Under the pieces are notes generated by a model. That model did no database searches and was not told the DNA's origin. It saw nothing but the letters and a program-made list of their open reading frames with translations. Shown here piece after piece: positions 49,670 through 58,118 of a stretch of DNA of 64,000 nt. Every line of letters starts with the position of its first letter. Positions within the stretch are counted from its first letter, which is position 1. The translations under genes and the position numbers were made by a program. Source of the stretch: TMED14 sp003507115 (GTDB taxonomy: Bacteria > Bacteroidota > Bacteroidia > Flavobacteriales > Schleiferiaceae); NCBI GenBank assembly GCA_943787925.1, contig CALSOH010000001.1, forward strand, positions 620,001 to 684,000. The letters run 5' to 3'.

Positions 49670-50974
49670 ATGCAGCCCCTGACCGATTTTACCGCACAGA
49701 GTTTTCTACCAGTTTCTGAACATTCTGACTTCCCCATCCAAAACATTCCGTTTGGGGTGATTGAGCGTCCGGACGAACTTTTTGTTTGTGCTTCGCGCAT
49801 AGGCGATACGGCGATTGACTTAAATGCCATTCAGCAGCTCGGTTATTTTGATGCGTTAGAACTTCCTGAAGGGCTTTTTGGACAGGAGGCCTTAAATGAG
49901 TTCATTTCTCTCGGCCAACCCGTATGGCGCGCCGTTCGGAGCCGCATTGCAGAGCTGTATACAGTCGGTTCGGAACTCGAATTCAGAACATCCCAGCGAG
50001 AAGAAATCGAATGGCCCATCGCGGACATCGACGCTGTTCTGCCCGTGCTGGTGGGTGATTATACCGATTTTTATGCATCTCGCGAACATGCAACCAATGT
50101 GGGAAGCATGTTCCGGGACCCAGCCAATGCCCTGCTTCCCAACTGGTTACACCTTCCCGTGGGCTATCATGGACGCAGTTCCACGATACTCGAAAGCGGT
50201 ATGCCTGTGCGACGCCCCCACGGACAACGCAAAGGGCCGCAAGATCCTACACCTGTTTTTGGTCCATCTATCAAAGTCGACTTTGAACTAGAAATGGCAT
50301 TCATTACGGGAGACGGTCCCGTGGGCGAAACACCCATTCCCATCGAAATAGCGGAAGAACACATCTTTGGTCTGGTTCTTTTAAATGATTGGAGTGCCCG
50401 GGATATTCAGCAATGGGAATACGTGCCGCTCGGGCCGTTTTTGGCCAAAAATTTTGCAACGAGCATATCTCCGTGGATCGTCACATTAGACGCCTTGGCG
50501 CCGTTCCGAACCGATCGCCCATCGCAAGAAGATCCCATGCCTCTGCCCTACCTGCAACAGGAGCCTGCTGGGGCCAACGTGGATGTCCACCTGGAAGTCG
50601 CCATTGCGCCCCAAGGCCACGCCGAAACAGTCGTTTGCCGGAGTAATTTCAAGTACATGTATTGGTCCATGGCCCAACAATTGGCCCACCATACGATCAA
50701 TGGGTGCTTGATTAATTCCGGAGATTGCATGGGGAGCGGCACCATCAGCGGTCCCGAGAAAGGCAGTTTTGGTTCCATGTTGGAAATTACCTGGAACGGC
50801 CAAGAGCCTGTCAGCTTAGCAGATGGTAGCACCCGAAGCTTCATTGAAGACGGAGATACCGTCACCATGCGAGGGTATAGTGAGAAAAATGGCCTGCGTA
50901 TTGGGTTTGGCGAGGTTTCTGCTACTTTAATTCCTGCATTGTCATGGAAAGCGCCGTCGACTTCGAAAAACTAG
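49670..50974 (+). CDS. Fumarylacetoacetase
   Basis: A 434-residue FAH that cleaves fumarylacetoacetate to fumarate and acetoacetate in tyrosine degradation. The N-terminal SH3-like domain (FPIQNIPFGVI) is followed by metal and catalytic residues: HATNVG, LPVGYHGRSSTI, FELEMAFITG, LLNDWSARDIQQWEY and INSGDCMGSGTISG. MQPLTDFTAQ is the likely start; a longer open frame upstream is antisense of glyA. No other tyrosine-pathway gene is nearby. The last 31 bp overlap the next gene. Confidence 0.95.
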   Translation: MQPLTDFTAQSFLPVSEHSDFPIQNIPFGVIERPDELFVCASRIGDTAIDLNAIQQLGYFDALELPEGLFGQEALNEFISLGQPVWRAVRSRIAELYTVGSELEFRTSQREEIEWPIADIDAVLPVLVGDYTDFYASREHATNVGSMFRDPANALLPNWLHLPVGYHGRSSTILESGMPVRRPHGQRKGPQDPTPVFGPSIKVDFELEMAFITGDGPVGETPIPIEIAEEHIFGLVLLNDWSARDIQQWEYVPLGPFLAKNFATSISPWIVTLDALAPFRTDRPSQEDPMPLPYLQQEPAGANVDVHLEVAIAPQGHAETVVCRSNFKYMYWSMAQQLAHHTINGCLINSGDCMGSGTISGPEKGSFGSMLEITWNGQEPVSLADGSTRSFIEDGDTVTMRGYSEKNGLRIGFGEVSATLIPALSWKAPSTSKN

Positions 50975-53145
50975 TTCGGAACAAATACCGAATGCTCATC
51001 CGTGCCGTGGAATCCCGCGGCGGGGACAAGGAAGACGTGGCCCTCGTTCGCAAGGCCTATAAGATTGCAGCCGATGCCCACAAGGATGTTCGTCGCAAAT
51101 CGGGCGAGCCCTACATCACACATCCATTGGATGTCGCCTTGATTGTTACGCGAGAAATTGGGCTTGGCCCCCAATCCATTGCCGCGGCTCTGCTGCATGA
51201 CGTAGTGGAAGACTCGGACTACTCCAAAGAACAATTGGAGCACCTCTTCGGATCGCCCATCGCCTACATGGTGGAAGGGCTCACGAAGATTCAGGGGATT
51301 TTTGACCACCAAAGCAGTTCCATGCAGGTAGAAAATTTCCGGAAACTTCTTCTCTCCATCAGCGATGACATCCGAGTCATTTTGATCAAAATGGCCGACC
51401 GCCTGCACAACATGCGAACATTGGATGGAATGCCGTACCACAAGCAGCTCAAGATTGCGAGTGAAACCTTGTACATTTTTGCGCCCTTGGCCCATCGGAT
51501 GGGGCTGTACCACATCAAGTCCGAATTTGAAGATCTCGGATTGAAGTATACGGAACCTGAAGTCTACTATGAGCTTGAGCAAAAGTTGCAAGAGGCCGAG
51601 GAGGACGATGGCGTCTATTTAGAACGATTTGGGCAAAGCATAGAGACCTTACTGGAATCTGAGGGTGTCGAATTCAGTGTAAAACGTCGGAACAAAGGGA
51701 TTTTCTCTATTCGCCGAAAAATGCTGAATCAAACCATCACTTTTGAGGAGGTGTATGATAAATATGCGATTCGAGTCATCCTAGATTCCCACCCCAAGCG
51801 GGAGAAATCCGATATCTGGCGAGCCTATTCTGTGATAACCGGTGTATTCCGGCCCAACCCTAGGCGGTTGCGTGATTGGATCACCAGCCCCAAGGCGAAC
51901 GGATATGAATCCCTACACATTACGGTCATGGGGCCCGAGGGCCATTGGATAGAAGTCCAGATTCGATCCAAGCGAATGGATGAAGAAGCTGAACGAGGTT
52001 ATGCGGCACATTGGCGTTACAAAGAGGACAATTCCGGCAATACGGCCTTGGAAGAGTGGGTTGGAAAAATTAGAGAAGCAATTGAAAATCAGAGCAGTAG
52101 CGCTGTTGAATTTGTTGATCAATTCAAGCTCCAATTGTTCTCCGAAGAAATCTTTGCCTTCACGCCTCAAGGCAAGATGCTCACGCTACCCAAGCACGCG
52201 ACCGCCCTGGATTTTGCCTTTGAAATTCACACGGATATAGGCATGTCGACTTTAGGGGCCAAAGTGAATGGGAAATTAGTTCCTCTTTCGTACGAAATTC
52301 AAAGTGGTGACCAAGTTCAGGTCCTCACTTCCGACAACCAACATCCGCGAGCCGATTGGATGAATTGGGTCGTTACGCCGAAAGCAAAGTCCAGCATACG
52401 GGGATTTCTGCGTGAGGAGACTCGTTTGGCTCAAGAACACGGGAAGCGCAAGCTTACTCGCATGATGCTCAAGGCCAAATCGGAACTAAATCAGAGCACC
52501 ACGCAAAAAATGCTCAACTTCTTCTCCTTAAAAAATCCGAAAGAGCTCCACGAGCAATTTGGATCGGGACGATTGTCTGTAGAGCAATTTCGCGCTTTTG
52601 TTCAAGAGGAATCCGGAGGGTTTTATCAGAATTTACGGCGTCGATTCAAACCGAAGCCTTCTTCGCTGAAAGCGCTGAAAGAAATTACGGGAAGAATCGT
52701 TTTTGGTCCGGATCAAGTCAATTTGGAACATCGACTTGCTAGTTGTTGTCACCCGATCCATGGGGATGCCATCTTTGGTTTCATTGAGCAGGACGGCATT
52801 CACGTGCATCGAACGGATTGCCTTCACACAATCAACCTACAAGGTCGCTTTGCGGAAAAGGTCGTCTTGGCCCAGTGGGCAAGTGGTGAAAATCGTGGGT
52901 TCAATGCCGTGCTCCGCTTCTCTGGTATGGATAGTCCGGGCCTCATATTACAAGTAACATCCCTGATCTCCACCGAGATGAGTATGGACATCCGGGCCCT
53001 GCATATTGATGGAGCGGAAGGGGTTTTTTCCGGGACGATTTCTGTCCATGTCCTAGACCGAAGCCAATTGACCGATCTAGCCCAAAAATTAAAAGCTATA
53101 AAGGGAATTGACCGCGTGGAGCGAGAATTTACCAAGATCGTTTAG
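50944..53145 (+). CDS. RelA/SpoT homologue, bifunctional (p)ppGpp synthetase/hydrolase
   Basis: A 733-residue long RSH. The HD hydrolase domain (residues 40-200) keeps HDVVED and KMADRLHNMRTL. The synthetase domain has RRNKGIFSIRRKM and SPKANGYESLHI. TGS (FAFTPQGKMLTLPKHATALDFAF), a zinc-finger/conserved Cys region (ASCCHPI...HRTDCLH) and a C-terminal ACT domain follow. Both active sites look intact, so it should make and degrade (p)ppGpp. It overlaps fumarylacetoacetase by 31 bp. Confidence 0.94.
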   Translation: MESAVDFEKLVRNKYRMLIRAVESRGGDKEDVALVRKAYKIAADAHKDVRRKSGEPYITHPLDVALIVTREIGLGPQSIAAALLHDVVEDSDYSKEQLEHLFGSPIAYMVEGLTKIQGIFDHQSSSMQVENFRKLLLSISDDIRVILIKMADRLHNMRTLDGMPYHKQLKIASETLYIFAPLAHRMGLYHIKSEFEDLGLKYTEPEVYYELEQKLQEAEEDDGVYLERFGQSIETLLESEGVEFSVKRRNKGIFSIRRKMLNQTITFEEVYDKYAIRVILDSHPKREKSDIWRAYSVITGVFRPNPRRLRDWITSPKANGYESLHITVMGPEGHWIEVQIRSKRMDEEAERGYAAHWRYKEDNSGNTALEEWVGKIREAIENQSSSAVEFVDQFKLQLFSEEIFAFTPQGKMLTLPKHATALDFAFEIHTDIGMSTLGAKVNGKLVPLSYEIQSGDQVQVLTSDNQHPRADWMNWVVTPKAKSSIRGFLREETRLAQEHGKRKLTRMMLKAKSELNQSTTQKMLNFFSLKNPKELHEQFGSGRLSVEQFRAFVQEESGGFYQNLRRRFKPKPSSLKALKEITGRIVFGPDQVNLEHRLASCCHPIHGDAIFGFIEQDGIHVHRTDCLHTINLQGRFAEKVVLAQWASGENRGFNAVLRFSGMDSPGLILQVTSLISTEMSMDIRALHIDGAEGVFSGTISVHVLDRSQLTDLAQKLKAIKGIDRVEREFTKIV

Positions 53146-53223
53146 GGTGCCCTTCGTGCACCGGCTACCCTTTCGGACCAACCCACTCTCTTCTGCGATA
53201 TCATCAGTGTACTTGACCCTATT

Positions 53224-53835
53224 TCAGGGCAGGCCAATGTATTTGTGCGTTTGCAAGGACAGTCTCCAGCCGGGATGCTCTTCCAGGAATTCAATAATCA
53301 TGGGTAAAGACGTGTCTCGGCGACTCCACTCTGGCTGTAAATACAGGCGACACCCCGGGTGACATTGGGCCGCGTGTTCTTGCGCCCATCGAATGTCGTC
53401 GCGATTGTAGACGATCACTTTCAGCTCATGGGCTACTCCGTACCATTCGGGGCGCGGGGCTTTGGTTTTCTTGGGTGACAAGCAGATCCAATCCCACGTT
53501 CCGGTGAGCGGGTAGGCGCCAGACGTTTCAAGATGAACCCGTTTTCCGGCCGATTGGAGGGCTTCGGTCAGTGGTCCCATGTTCCACATCAGAGGCTCGC
53601 CGCCCGTAATCACAATGGTCTGATCTTCCGGTCGCAACTGGCTGAGCATGTCGTCCAAGGGGGTAACGGGATGCTTTCCCGCATCCCACGACTCTTTGAC
53701 ATCGCACCAATGGCATCCCACATCGCAACCTCCAATTCTAAAAAAGAACGAAGGACAACCGGTATGCGCTCCTTCGCCTTGGATGGTACGGAATGCCTCC
53801 ATCAAAGGGAGGTGCTGGGCATCAGCCACGGCCAT
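53224..53835 (-). CDS. queE: 7-carboxy-7-deazaguanine synthase
   Basis: A 203-residue radical-SAM enzyme of queuosine biosynthesis. FRTIQGEGAHTGCPSFFFR is the QueE opening, and the cluster motif CDVGCHWC (CxxxCxxC) is followed by DVKESWD. ITGGEPLMW, HLETSG and the C-terminal HPGCRLYLQPEW match the family. No queC/queD/queF is nearby. The start is uncertain between this ATG and one three codons upstream; either overlaps folD. It belongs to the ffh-folD-queE unit. Confidence 0.93.
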   Translation of the reverse strand: MAVADAQHLPLMEAFRTIQGEGAHTGCPSFFFRIGGCDVGCHWCDVKESWDAGKHPVTPLDDMLSQLRPEDQTIVITGGEPLMWNMGPLTEALQSAGKRVHLETSGAYPLTGTWDWICLSPKKTKAPRPEWYGVAHELKVIVYNRDDIRWAQEHAAQCHPGCRLYLQPEWSRRDTSLPMIIEFLEEHPGWRLSLQTHKYIGLP

Positions 53836-54679
53836 CAGCTGCACGTAAGGTGTTCATAAGCAATCCCACGCGTGTCATGAGGCCCACCCCGCCAGGTACG
53901 GGGGAAATCGCAGAAGCGATGGGCTCTACCCTTTCAAAGTCCACATCCCCCACCAATTTGTCATCGACTCGATTTATCCCCACGTCGATCACAATGGCTC
54001 CATGTTTTACATGTTTGGGGCGTATAAACAGGGGCTTTCCAATGGCCGCCACAAGAATATCCGCTTGGCGAGTTATTTCGTGCAGATTGGGGGTCTTGCT
54101 ATGTGTCAGGGTTGCTGTCGCATTCCCAAGTTTGCCGTTACGACCTAACAGAATGCTCATGGGAGATCCTACAATATGGCTGCGGCCCACGATGACGGCA
54201 TGCTTGCTTTCGGTCGAGATTTGAAAGTGCTCTAACAAGAGCAGAACGCCGTAGGGCGTGGCGGGAAGATAGGTGGGCAAACCCAACGCCATCCGTCCCA
54301 CATTATCTGGATGAAAGCCATCCACGTCCTTTTCGGGATCGATGGCAAGCAAGATGCGTTTGTCGTCAAAGTGCTTAGGCAGGGGCAATTGAACGATGTA
54401 GCCGCTAACCGAAGGATTGGCATTGAGTTGGCGGATCTCATGCAGCAATTCATCTTCCGTTGCTGTGGCGGGCAGATTGATTAGGGTGGATTCAAAGCCT
54501 ACTTCTTCGCAGTCTTTGACCTTCCCACGAACATACGCTCGGGAAGCTGAATCGTCCCCAACGAGTATGGCGGCGAGATGTGGGCGGGTTTTGCCCGCGG
54601 CGAGTCGCTCGATAACTTGATTTCGGATTTTCTCCTTCCAGGCCGCGGCCGCGACTTTTCCGCTCAGTAATTGGGCCAT
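53822..54679 (-). CDS. folD: Bifunctional methylenetetrahydrofolate dehydrogenase/cyclohydrolase
   Basis: A 285-residue FolD. Catalytic Lys is in SRAYVRGKVKDCEEVG (YxxxK), QLPLPKHFDD and PEKDVDGFHPDNVG are conserved, the NADP motif is VIVGRSHIVGSPMSILL, and the C-terminal block is SPVPGGVGLMT, with Leu where Pro is usual. It provides 10-formyl-THF for purines and for Fmt. The ATG overlaps the ffh stop as TAATG. Confidence 0.96.
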   Translation of the reverse strand: MAQLLSGKVAAAAWKEKIRNQVIERLAAGKTRPHLAAILVGDDSASRAYVRGKVKDCEEVGFESTLINLPATATEDELLHEIRQLNANPSVSGYIVQLPLPKHFDDKRILLAIDPEKDVDGFHPDNVGRMALGLPTYLPATPYGVLLLLEHFQISTESKHAVIVGRSHIVGSPMSILLGRNGKLGNATATLTHSKTPNLHEITRQADILVAAIGKPLFIRPKHVKHGAIVIDVGINRVDDKLVGDVDFERVEPIASAISPVPGGVGLMTRVGLLMNTLRAADGRG

Positions 54680-56013
54680 TATTTGGGCATATTTTTCATC
54701 ATGTTCATCATCTGCTGCCGGCCGCCTTTGCCTTGCATCATTTTCATCATTTTGCTCATATCCTCGAACTGCTTGATCAGTTTGTTGACATCTGCCACGG
54801 TTCGGCCCGAACCCTTGGCAATCCGCGCACGACGTGTTCCATTGAGGATACTCGGTTGCTCACGCTCCTTGGGCGTCATGGATTTGATCATGGCTTCGAC
54901 ATGCTTGAAGGCGTCGTCAGGGATATCCATGTTCTTCATGGCCTTCCCTACCCCTGGAATCATGCCCATAAGGTCCTTCATGGAGCCCATTTTCTTGACT
55001 TGCTGGATTTGGTCCAAGAAGTCATCAAATCCAAACGAATTCGTGGCAATTTTCTTGGACATCTTGCGCGCCGACTCCTGGTCGAATTGCTCTTGCGCAC
55101 GCTCTACCAGGGAAATGACGTCACCCATGCCGAGGATGCGGTCAGCCATGCGCTCCGGATAGAAGATGTCCAGGGCCTCCATCTTTTCGCCGGTACCGAT
55201 GAACTTAATTGGAACCTCGACAATACTGCGAATCGTCAATGCCGCACCACCACGGGTATCGCCGTCGAGTTTGGTGAGAATGACCCCACTGTAGTCCAAA
55301 GCATCATGGAATGCCTTGGCCGTGTTGACGGCATCTTGGCCCGTCATGGCGTCGACCACAAAGAGGGTTTCCTGGGGCTGGACGGCCGCGTGGATGGCCT
55401 TGATTTCCGCCATCAACGCTTCATCCACGGCCAAACGGCCCGCCGTATCGATGAGTAAGTAGTTAAATCCTTCGGCCTTCGCCTTCTGCTGGGCCTTTTG
55501 GGCTATGACGACGGGATCTTTCTCCTCCGGCATGGAGAACACCTCAATATCTACTTGGCCGCCTAACGTGTGTAGCTGGTCGATCGCCGCCGGACGGTAG
55601 ACGTCCGCGGCGGCCAGCAATACTTTGCGGCCTTTCTTGCGCTTAAGATGGGAGCCGAGCTTGGCGGTGAACGTGGTCTTACCCGAACCCTGAAGGCCGG
55701 CCATCAAAACGGTTTGCAAGCCTGTGCCTGAGGCAATCTCGACGGCTTGACCGCCCATGAGAGCAGCCATTTCGTCCCGTACAATCTTGACTAAGGCTTG
55801 ACCCGGCTGAACGGCCTTGATCACGTTTTGGCCCAAGGCCTGATCCTTGACGCGATCCGTAAATTCTTTGGCAATCTTGAAGTTGACGTCGGCATCAACC
55901 AATGCACGACGGATTTCCTTGAGCGTTTCGGCAATATTGATGTCCGTAATGCGCCCGCGGCCACTCAATCGGTGGATGGCGGAATCAATGCGTTCGGTTA
56001 GGCCTTCAAACAT
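54679..56013 (-). CDS. ffh: Signal recognition particle protein Ffh
   Basis: A 444-residue SRP54 GTPase. N domain (residues 1-90), G1 GLQGSGKTTFTAKL, G2-G3 DVYRPAAIDQL and LLIDTAGRLAVDE, G4 TKLDGDTRGG, then a Met-rich M domain ending in KMMKMMQGKGGRQQMMNM. It binds signal sequences and 4.5S RNA for co-translational targeting. It heads ffh-folD-queE. The -7 box overlaps the stop codon of the upstream pirin gene. No SRP RNA gene is visible in the window. Confidence 0.96.
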   Translation of the reverse strand: MFEGLTERIDSAIHRLSGRGRITDINIAETLKEIRRALVDADVNFKIAKEFTDRVKDQALGQNVIKAVQPGQALVKIVRDEMAALMGGQAVEIASGTGLQTVLMAGLQGSGKTTFTAKLGSHLKRKKGRKVLLAAADVYRPAAIDQLHTLGGQVDIEVFSMPEEKDPVVIAQKAQQKAKAEGFNYLLIDTAGRLAVDEALMAEIKAIHAAVQPQETLFVVDAMTGQDAVNTAKAFHDALDYSGVILTKLDGDTRGGAALTIRSIVEVPIKFIGTGEKMEALDIFYPERMADRILGMGDVISLVERAQEQFDQESARKMSKKIATNSFGFDDFLDQIQQVKKMGSMKDLMGMIPGVGKAMKNMDIPDDAFKHVEAMIKSMTPKEREQPSILNGTRRARIAKGSGRTVADVNKLIKQFEDMSKMMKMMQGKGGRQQMMNMMKNMPK

Positions 56014-56032
56014 AGTTGGGGTGATGAAGGCA

Positions 56033-56040
56033 CAAAGTTA
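56033..56040 (-). promoter_or_regulatory. -7 box for ffh-folD-queE
   Basis: TAACTTTG on the minus strand, 19 bases before the ATG; its TAA is the stop codon of the pirin gene. Confidence 0.6.
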
Positions 56041-56757
56041 ACCCATCTTGGGGAGCTGCAGGGGAAGATCTATGGCCAAAACGTAGGCATCCTCCGTCGC
56101 GGTAATGGCAAAGGATTCTTGACCCCAAACCCCCGCCGCATCACGGGTGCTCAGGGGCTGGCTGTCCAAGGTGATCCCCCCTTCAATCACGAAGAAATAG
56201 ACCCCGTTTTCAGCCCTTTTGAGAGCGTAATCGCGGCGCTCGCCGGCAGGAATGCGGGTCAAATTGAACCAGGCCTGCTGATGAATGCCCAGACCATCGC
56301 CCTTCCCTATGGGGTTGACGACCGCGTGCCACTCCCGCTTGATCGCATCGACATCGTAGTAGGTTTGGGCATATTGCGGCGTGACATTGCGCTCTTCGGG
56401 GAAAATCCAGATTTGCAAGAGCGTACAGGGTTCGTCCGCCTTGGCGTTGTATTCCGAGTGAAAAATGCCCGTGCCCGCCGACATGGCCTGTACCTCACCT
56501 GCGTGCAGAACCTCCTTGTTACCCATGGAATCTTGGTGCTCGAGGGCGCCCGTCAAGGGAATGGTCACAATCTCCATGTTGTCGTGGGGATGCTTGCCAA
56601 AGCCGGTACCTCCGGCAATCCAGTCGTCGTTCAGGACGCGGAGCACCCCAAAGTGGACGCGCTCCGGATTGTGGTAGGAGGCGAAGGAAAATGTATGATG
56701 GCTATTGAGCCAGCCGTGGTTGGCGTGACCGCGGGTATTCGCTGCGTGAAGGATCAT
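56038..56757 (-). CDS. Pirin family protein (YhaK-like)
   Basis: A 239-residue bicupin. The N-terminal cupin has the metal-ligand set HPHDNME and HSEYN, and FSFASYHNPERVHFGVLRVLND is the pirin signature. Some homologues oxidise quercetin, others sense redox; which applies is not shown. Single gene with its own promoter and a 5' leader hairpin. Confidence 0.9.
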   Translation of the reverse strand: MILHAANTRGHANHGWLNSHHTFSFASYHNPERVHFGVLRVLNDDWIAGGTGFGKHPHDNMEIVTIPLTGALEHQDSMGNKEVLHAGEVQAMSAGTGIFHSEYNAKADEPCTLLQIWIFPEERNVTPQYAQTYYDVDAIKREWHAVVNPIGKGDGLGIHQQAWFNLTRIPAGERRDYALKRAENGVYFFVIEGGITLDSQPLSTRDAAGVWGQESFAITATEDAYVLAIDLPLQLPKMG

Positions 56758-56790
56758 ATCAGAACGGATTTAATCGTCTTGTTGTCTCAA

Positions 56791-56820
56791 CAGCCGAAGA
56801 CGGCTGAGTGTTCAAAGGTA
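56791..56820 (-). promoter_or_regulatory. Promoter and leader hairpin of the pirin gene
   Basis: The -7 box TACCTTTG (56813-56820) is followed on the minus strand by CAGCCG-TCTT-CGGCTG (56806-56791), a perfect 6-bp stem with a tetraloop. It begins right after the expected start site in a leader of about 50 nt. Confidence 0.5.
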
Positions 56821-56886
56821 CGCGTGTTTAAACACAAACACCGGCGCAAGGGCCGGTGCTGCAAGGGGCGCTTTGAGCCCATGCGC

Positions 56887-58041
56887 TTAGTTACCGTCCT
56901 TTTTGATGACGATTACTTTAACGCGCTTTTCGCCGTTTTCTCCGATTTCTTCCGTGATTTCCACGTTCTGTGCAGAGGAATCGTCGATGCGCGCTTCGGG
57001 GATGCCACCCGTCATGATCTCCAGGTCCTCCCCGCGCATGCCGGGCATACCACGCATCATGCCTCCCATGGGAAGGCCCATAGCAGGGCTGGCAGGAATG
57101 AGGAAGCCGCTGACTTTTTTCTTTTTGCCGTCGCGGCGGTAGGTGATTTCGATGGGGTCTCCGGTAAACTTCGGGGCCATTTCGGCCATCATGCTTTCCT
57201 CGCTAAAAACAGTTTTCCCGTCCACCGCTACGATGATGTCGCCTGTTTTCAAGCCAAGCACAGCCGCTGTGGAGGTGGGTATGACCTCCACCACGAAGGC
57301 ACCCTGAATGTCGTCGCGCTTTTCCAATTTCACACCCAGGATGGCTTTGTTGGACGCCATGAAGAAGGCATTTCCGGCGCCGGGAGCTGCTTCATTCCAA
57401 ACCATGTCAGGGCCGCCCATCGCTTCACTTTTGAACATGAACACATGGGGCTCACCGGATAAGGCTCCTTCGGGAAGTCCTAGGCCGTCCAGGTGAATCA
57501 TCACGTCTTCCATCTGACCCTCAGCCAAGTTGGCGCGCTTCATGACCCGAACAATCACCTTCGTAGAGTCACCGGAAATAATTGTATCGACCGACATTTC
57601 CGTGCCTTCCTCCATGCGATGCATGCGGTGCATGGGTGCTTCTCCATGGTGTACTCCGCCCCTTTGAATGCGATAGCCCTTGACTACCTGGGGGTTGTTC
57701 GCACCTTCTTGGCAAGCACCGCAGCATGACTTCGCGCCTTCAGCCGGCTTGGAAGCCATGTCCGCACAGCACGACTTGGCGCCTTCAGCCGGCTTGGCCC
57801 CCTTGTCCGCACAGCAGGACGTTGAGCCTTCAGCCCGCTTGACAGCCTTGTCCGCGCAGCAGGACGACGCTCCTTCGGCGGATTTGTCCGCACAAGCCTC
57901 CTTCTGGGCGGGCGTCTTTTCAGCACAGGCTGCCTGCTCGGCTTTCTTCTCGCTGCAGCACGATGTAGGGGCTTCTTGCGCGTAAGCGGACAGGCTTGAA
58001 AGGAATACAGTGGCCAAAAGGACCAGTAAAATCTTTTTCAT
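56887..58041 (-). CDS. Exported PDZ-domain protein with Cys-Cys repeats
   Basis: A 384-residue protein with a signal peptide (MKKILLVLLATVFLSSLSAYAQ). Residues 25-115 are a low-complexity cysteine region: five vicinal Cys-Cys pairs in units like AEG-xx-SCCADKxxK, plus single Cys. A His/Met-rich stretch (VHHGEAPMHRMHRME) follows. A PDZ domain at about 225-315 (ILGVKLEKRD, TAAVLGLKTGDIIVAVDGK) and a Met/Gly-rich segment (LPMGGMMRGMPGMRG) precede an acidic-basic tail. The Cys, His and Met clusters suggest soft-metal binding or thiol redox in the periplasm; this is inference and I know no characterised homologue. Confidence 0.8.
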   Translation of the reverse strand: MKKILLVLLATVFLSSLSAYAQEAPTSCCSEKKAEQAACAEKTPAQKEACADKSAEGASSCCADKAVKRAEGSTSCCADKGAKPAEGAKSCCADMASKPAEGAKSCCGACQEGANNPQVVKGYRIQRGGVHHGEAPMHRMHRMEEGTEMSVDTIISGDSTKVIVRVMKRANLAEGQMEDVMIHLDGLGLPEGALSGEPHVFMFKSEAMGGPDMVWNEAAPGAGNAFFMASNKAILGVKLEKRDDIQGAFVVEVIPTSTAAVLGLKTGDIIVAVDGKTVFSEESMMAEMAPKFTGDPIEITYRRDGKKKKVSGFLIPASPAMGLPMGGMMRGMPGMRGEDLEIMTGGIPEARIDDSSAQNVEITEEIGENGEKRVKVIVIKKDGN

Positions 58042-58068
58042 GGAAAATGGAATTACATAGGGTGAATT

Positions 58069-58076
58069 CAAAGATA
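58069..58076 (-). promoter_or_regulatory. -7 box for the Cys-repeat PDZ gene
   Basis: TATCTTTG on the minus strand matches TAnnTTTG, 27 bases before the ATG. Confidence 0.55.
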
Positions 58077-58106
58077 GGCGTTTGCCCTCCTTTTTGGAAT
58101 CCGTGC

Positions 58107-58114
58107 TACCTTCC
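58107..58114 (+). promoter_or_regulatory. -7-like box for the MFS gene
   Basis: TACCTTCC followed by GGGG and the ATG: 4-base spacing, predicted leaderless. Confidence 0.4.
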
Positions 58115-58118
58115 GGGG

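Noticed and set aside
53146..53223. GGGTGCC/GGCTACCC stem after the RelA/SpoT gene as terminator
   Set aside because: Imperfect stem and no T-run on either strand.
54733..55458. Plus-strand 241-codon open frame inside ffh
   Set aside because: Antisense shadow of a well-conserved GTPase gene; no family resemblance.
56119..57462. Long plus-strand open frame of 447 codons across the pirin and PDZ genes
   Set aside because: It is antisense to two genes with clear domains and spans their intergenic region; its His/Arg-rich composition is that of a shadow frame.
57720..57980. Possible CRISPR-like repeat cluster in the Cys-repeat region
   Set aside because: The spacing follows codons of an in-frame protein repeat, the units are imperfect and there are no cas genes.
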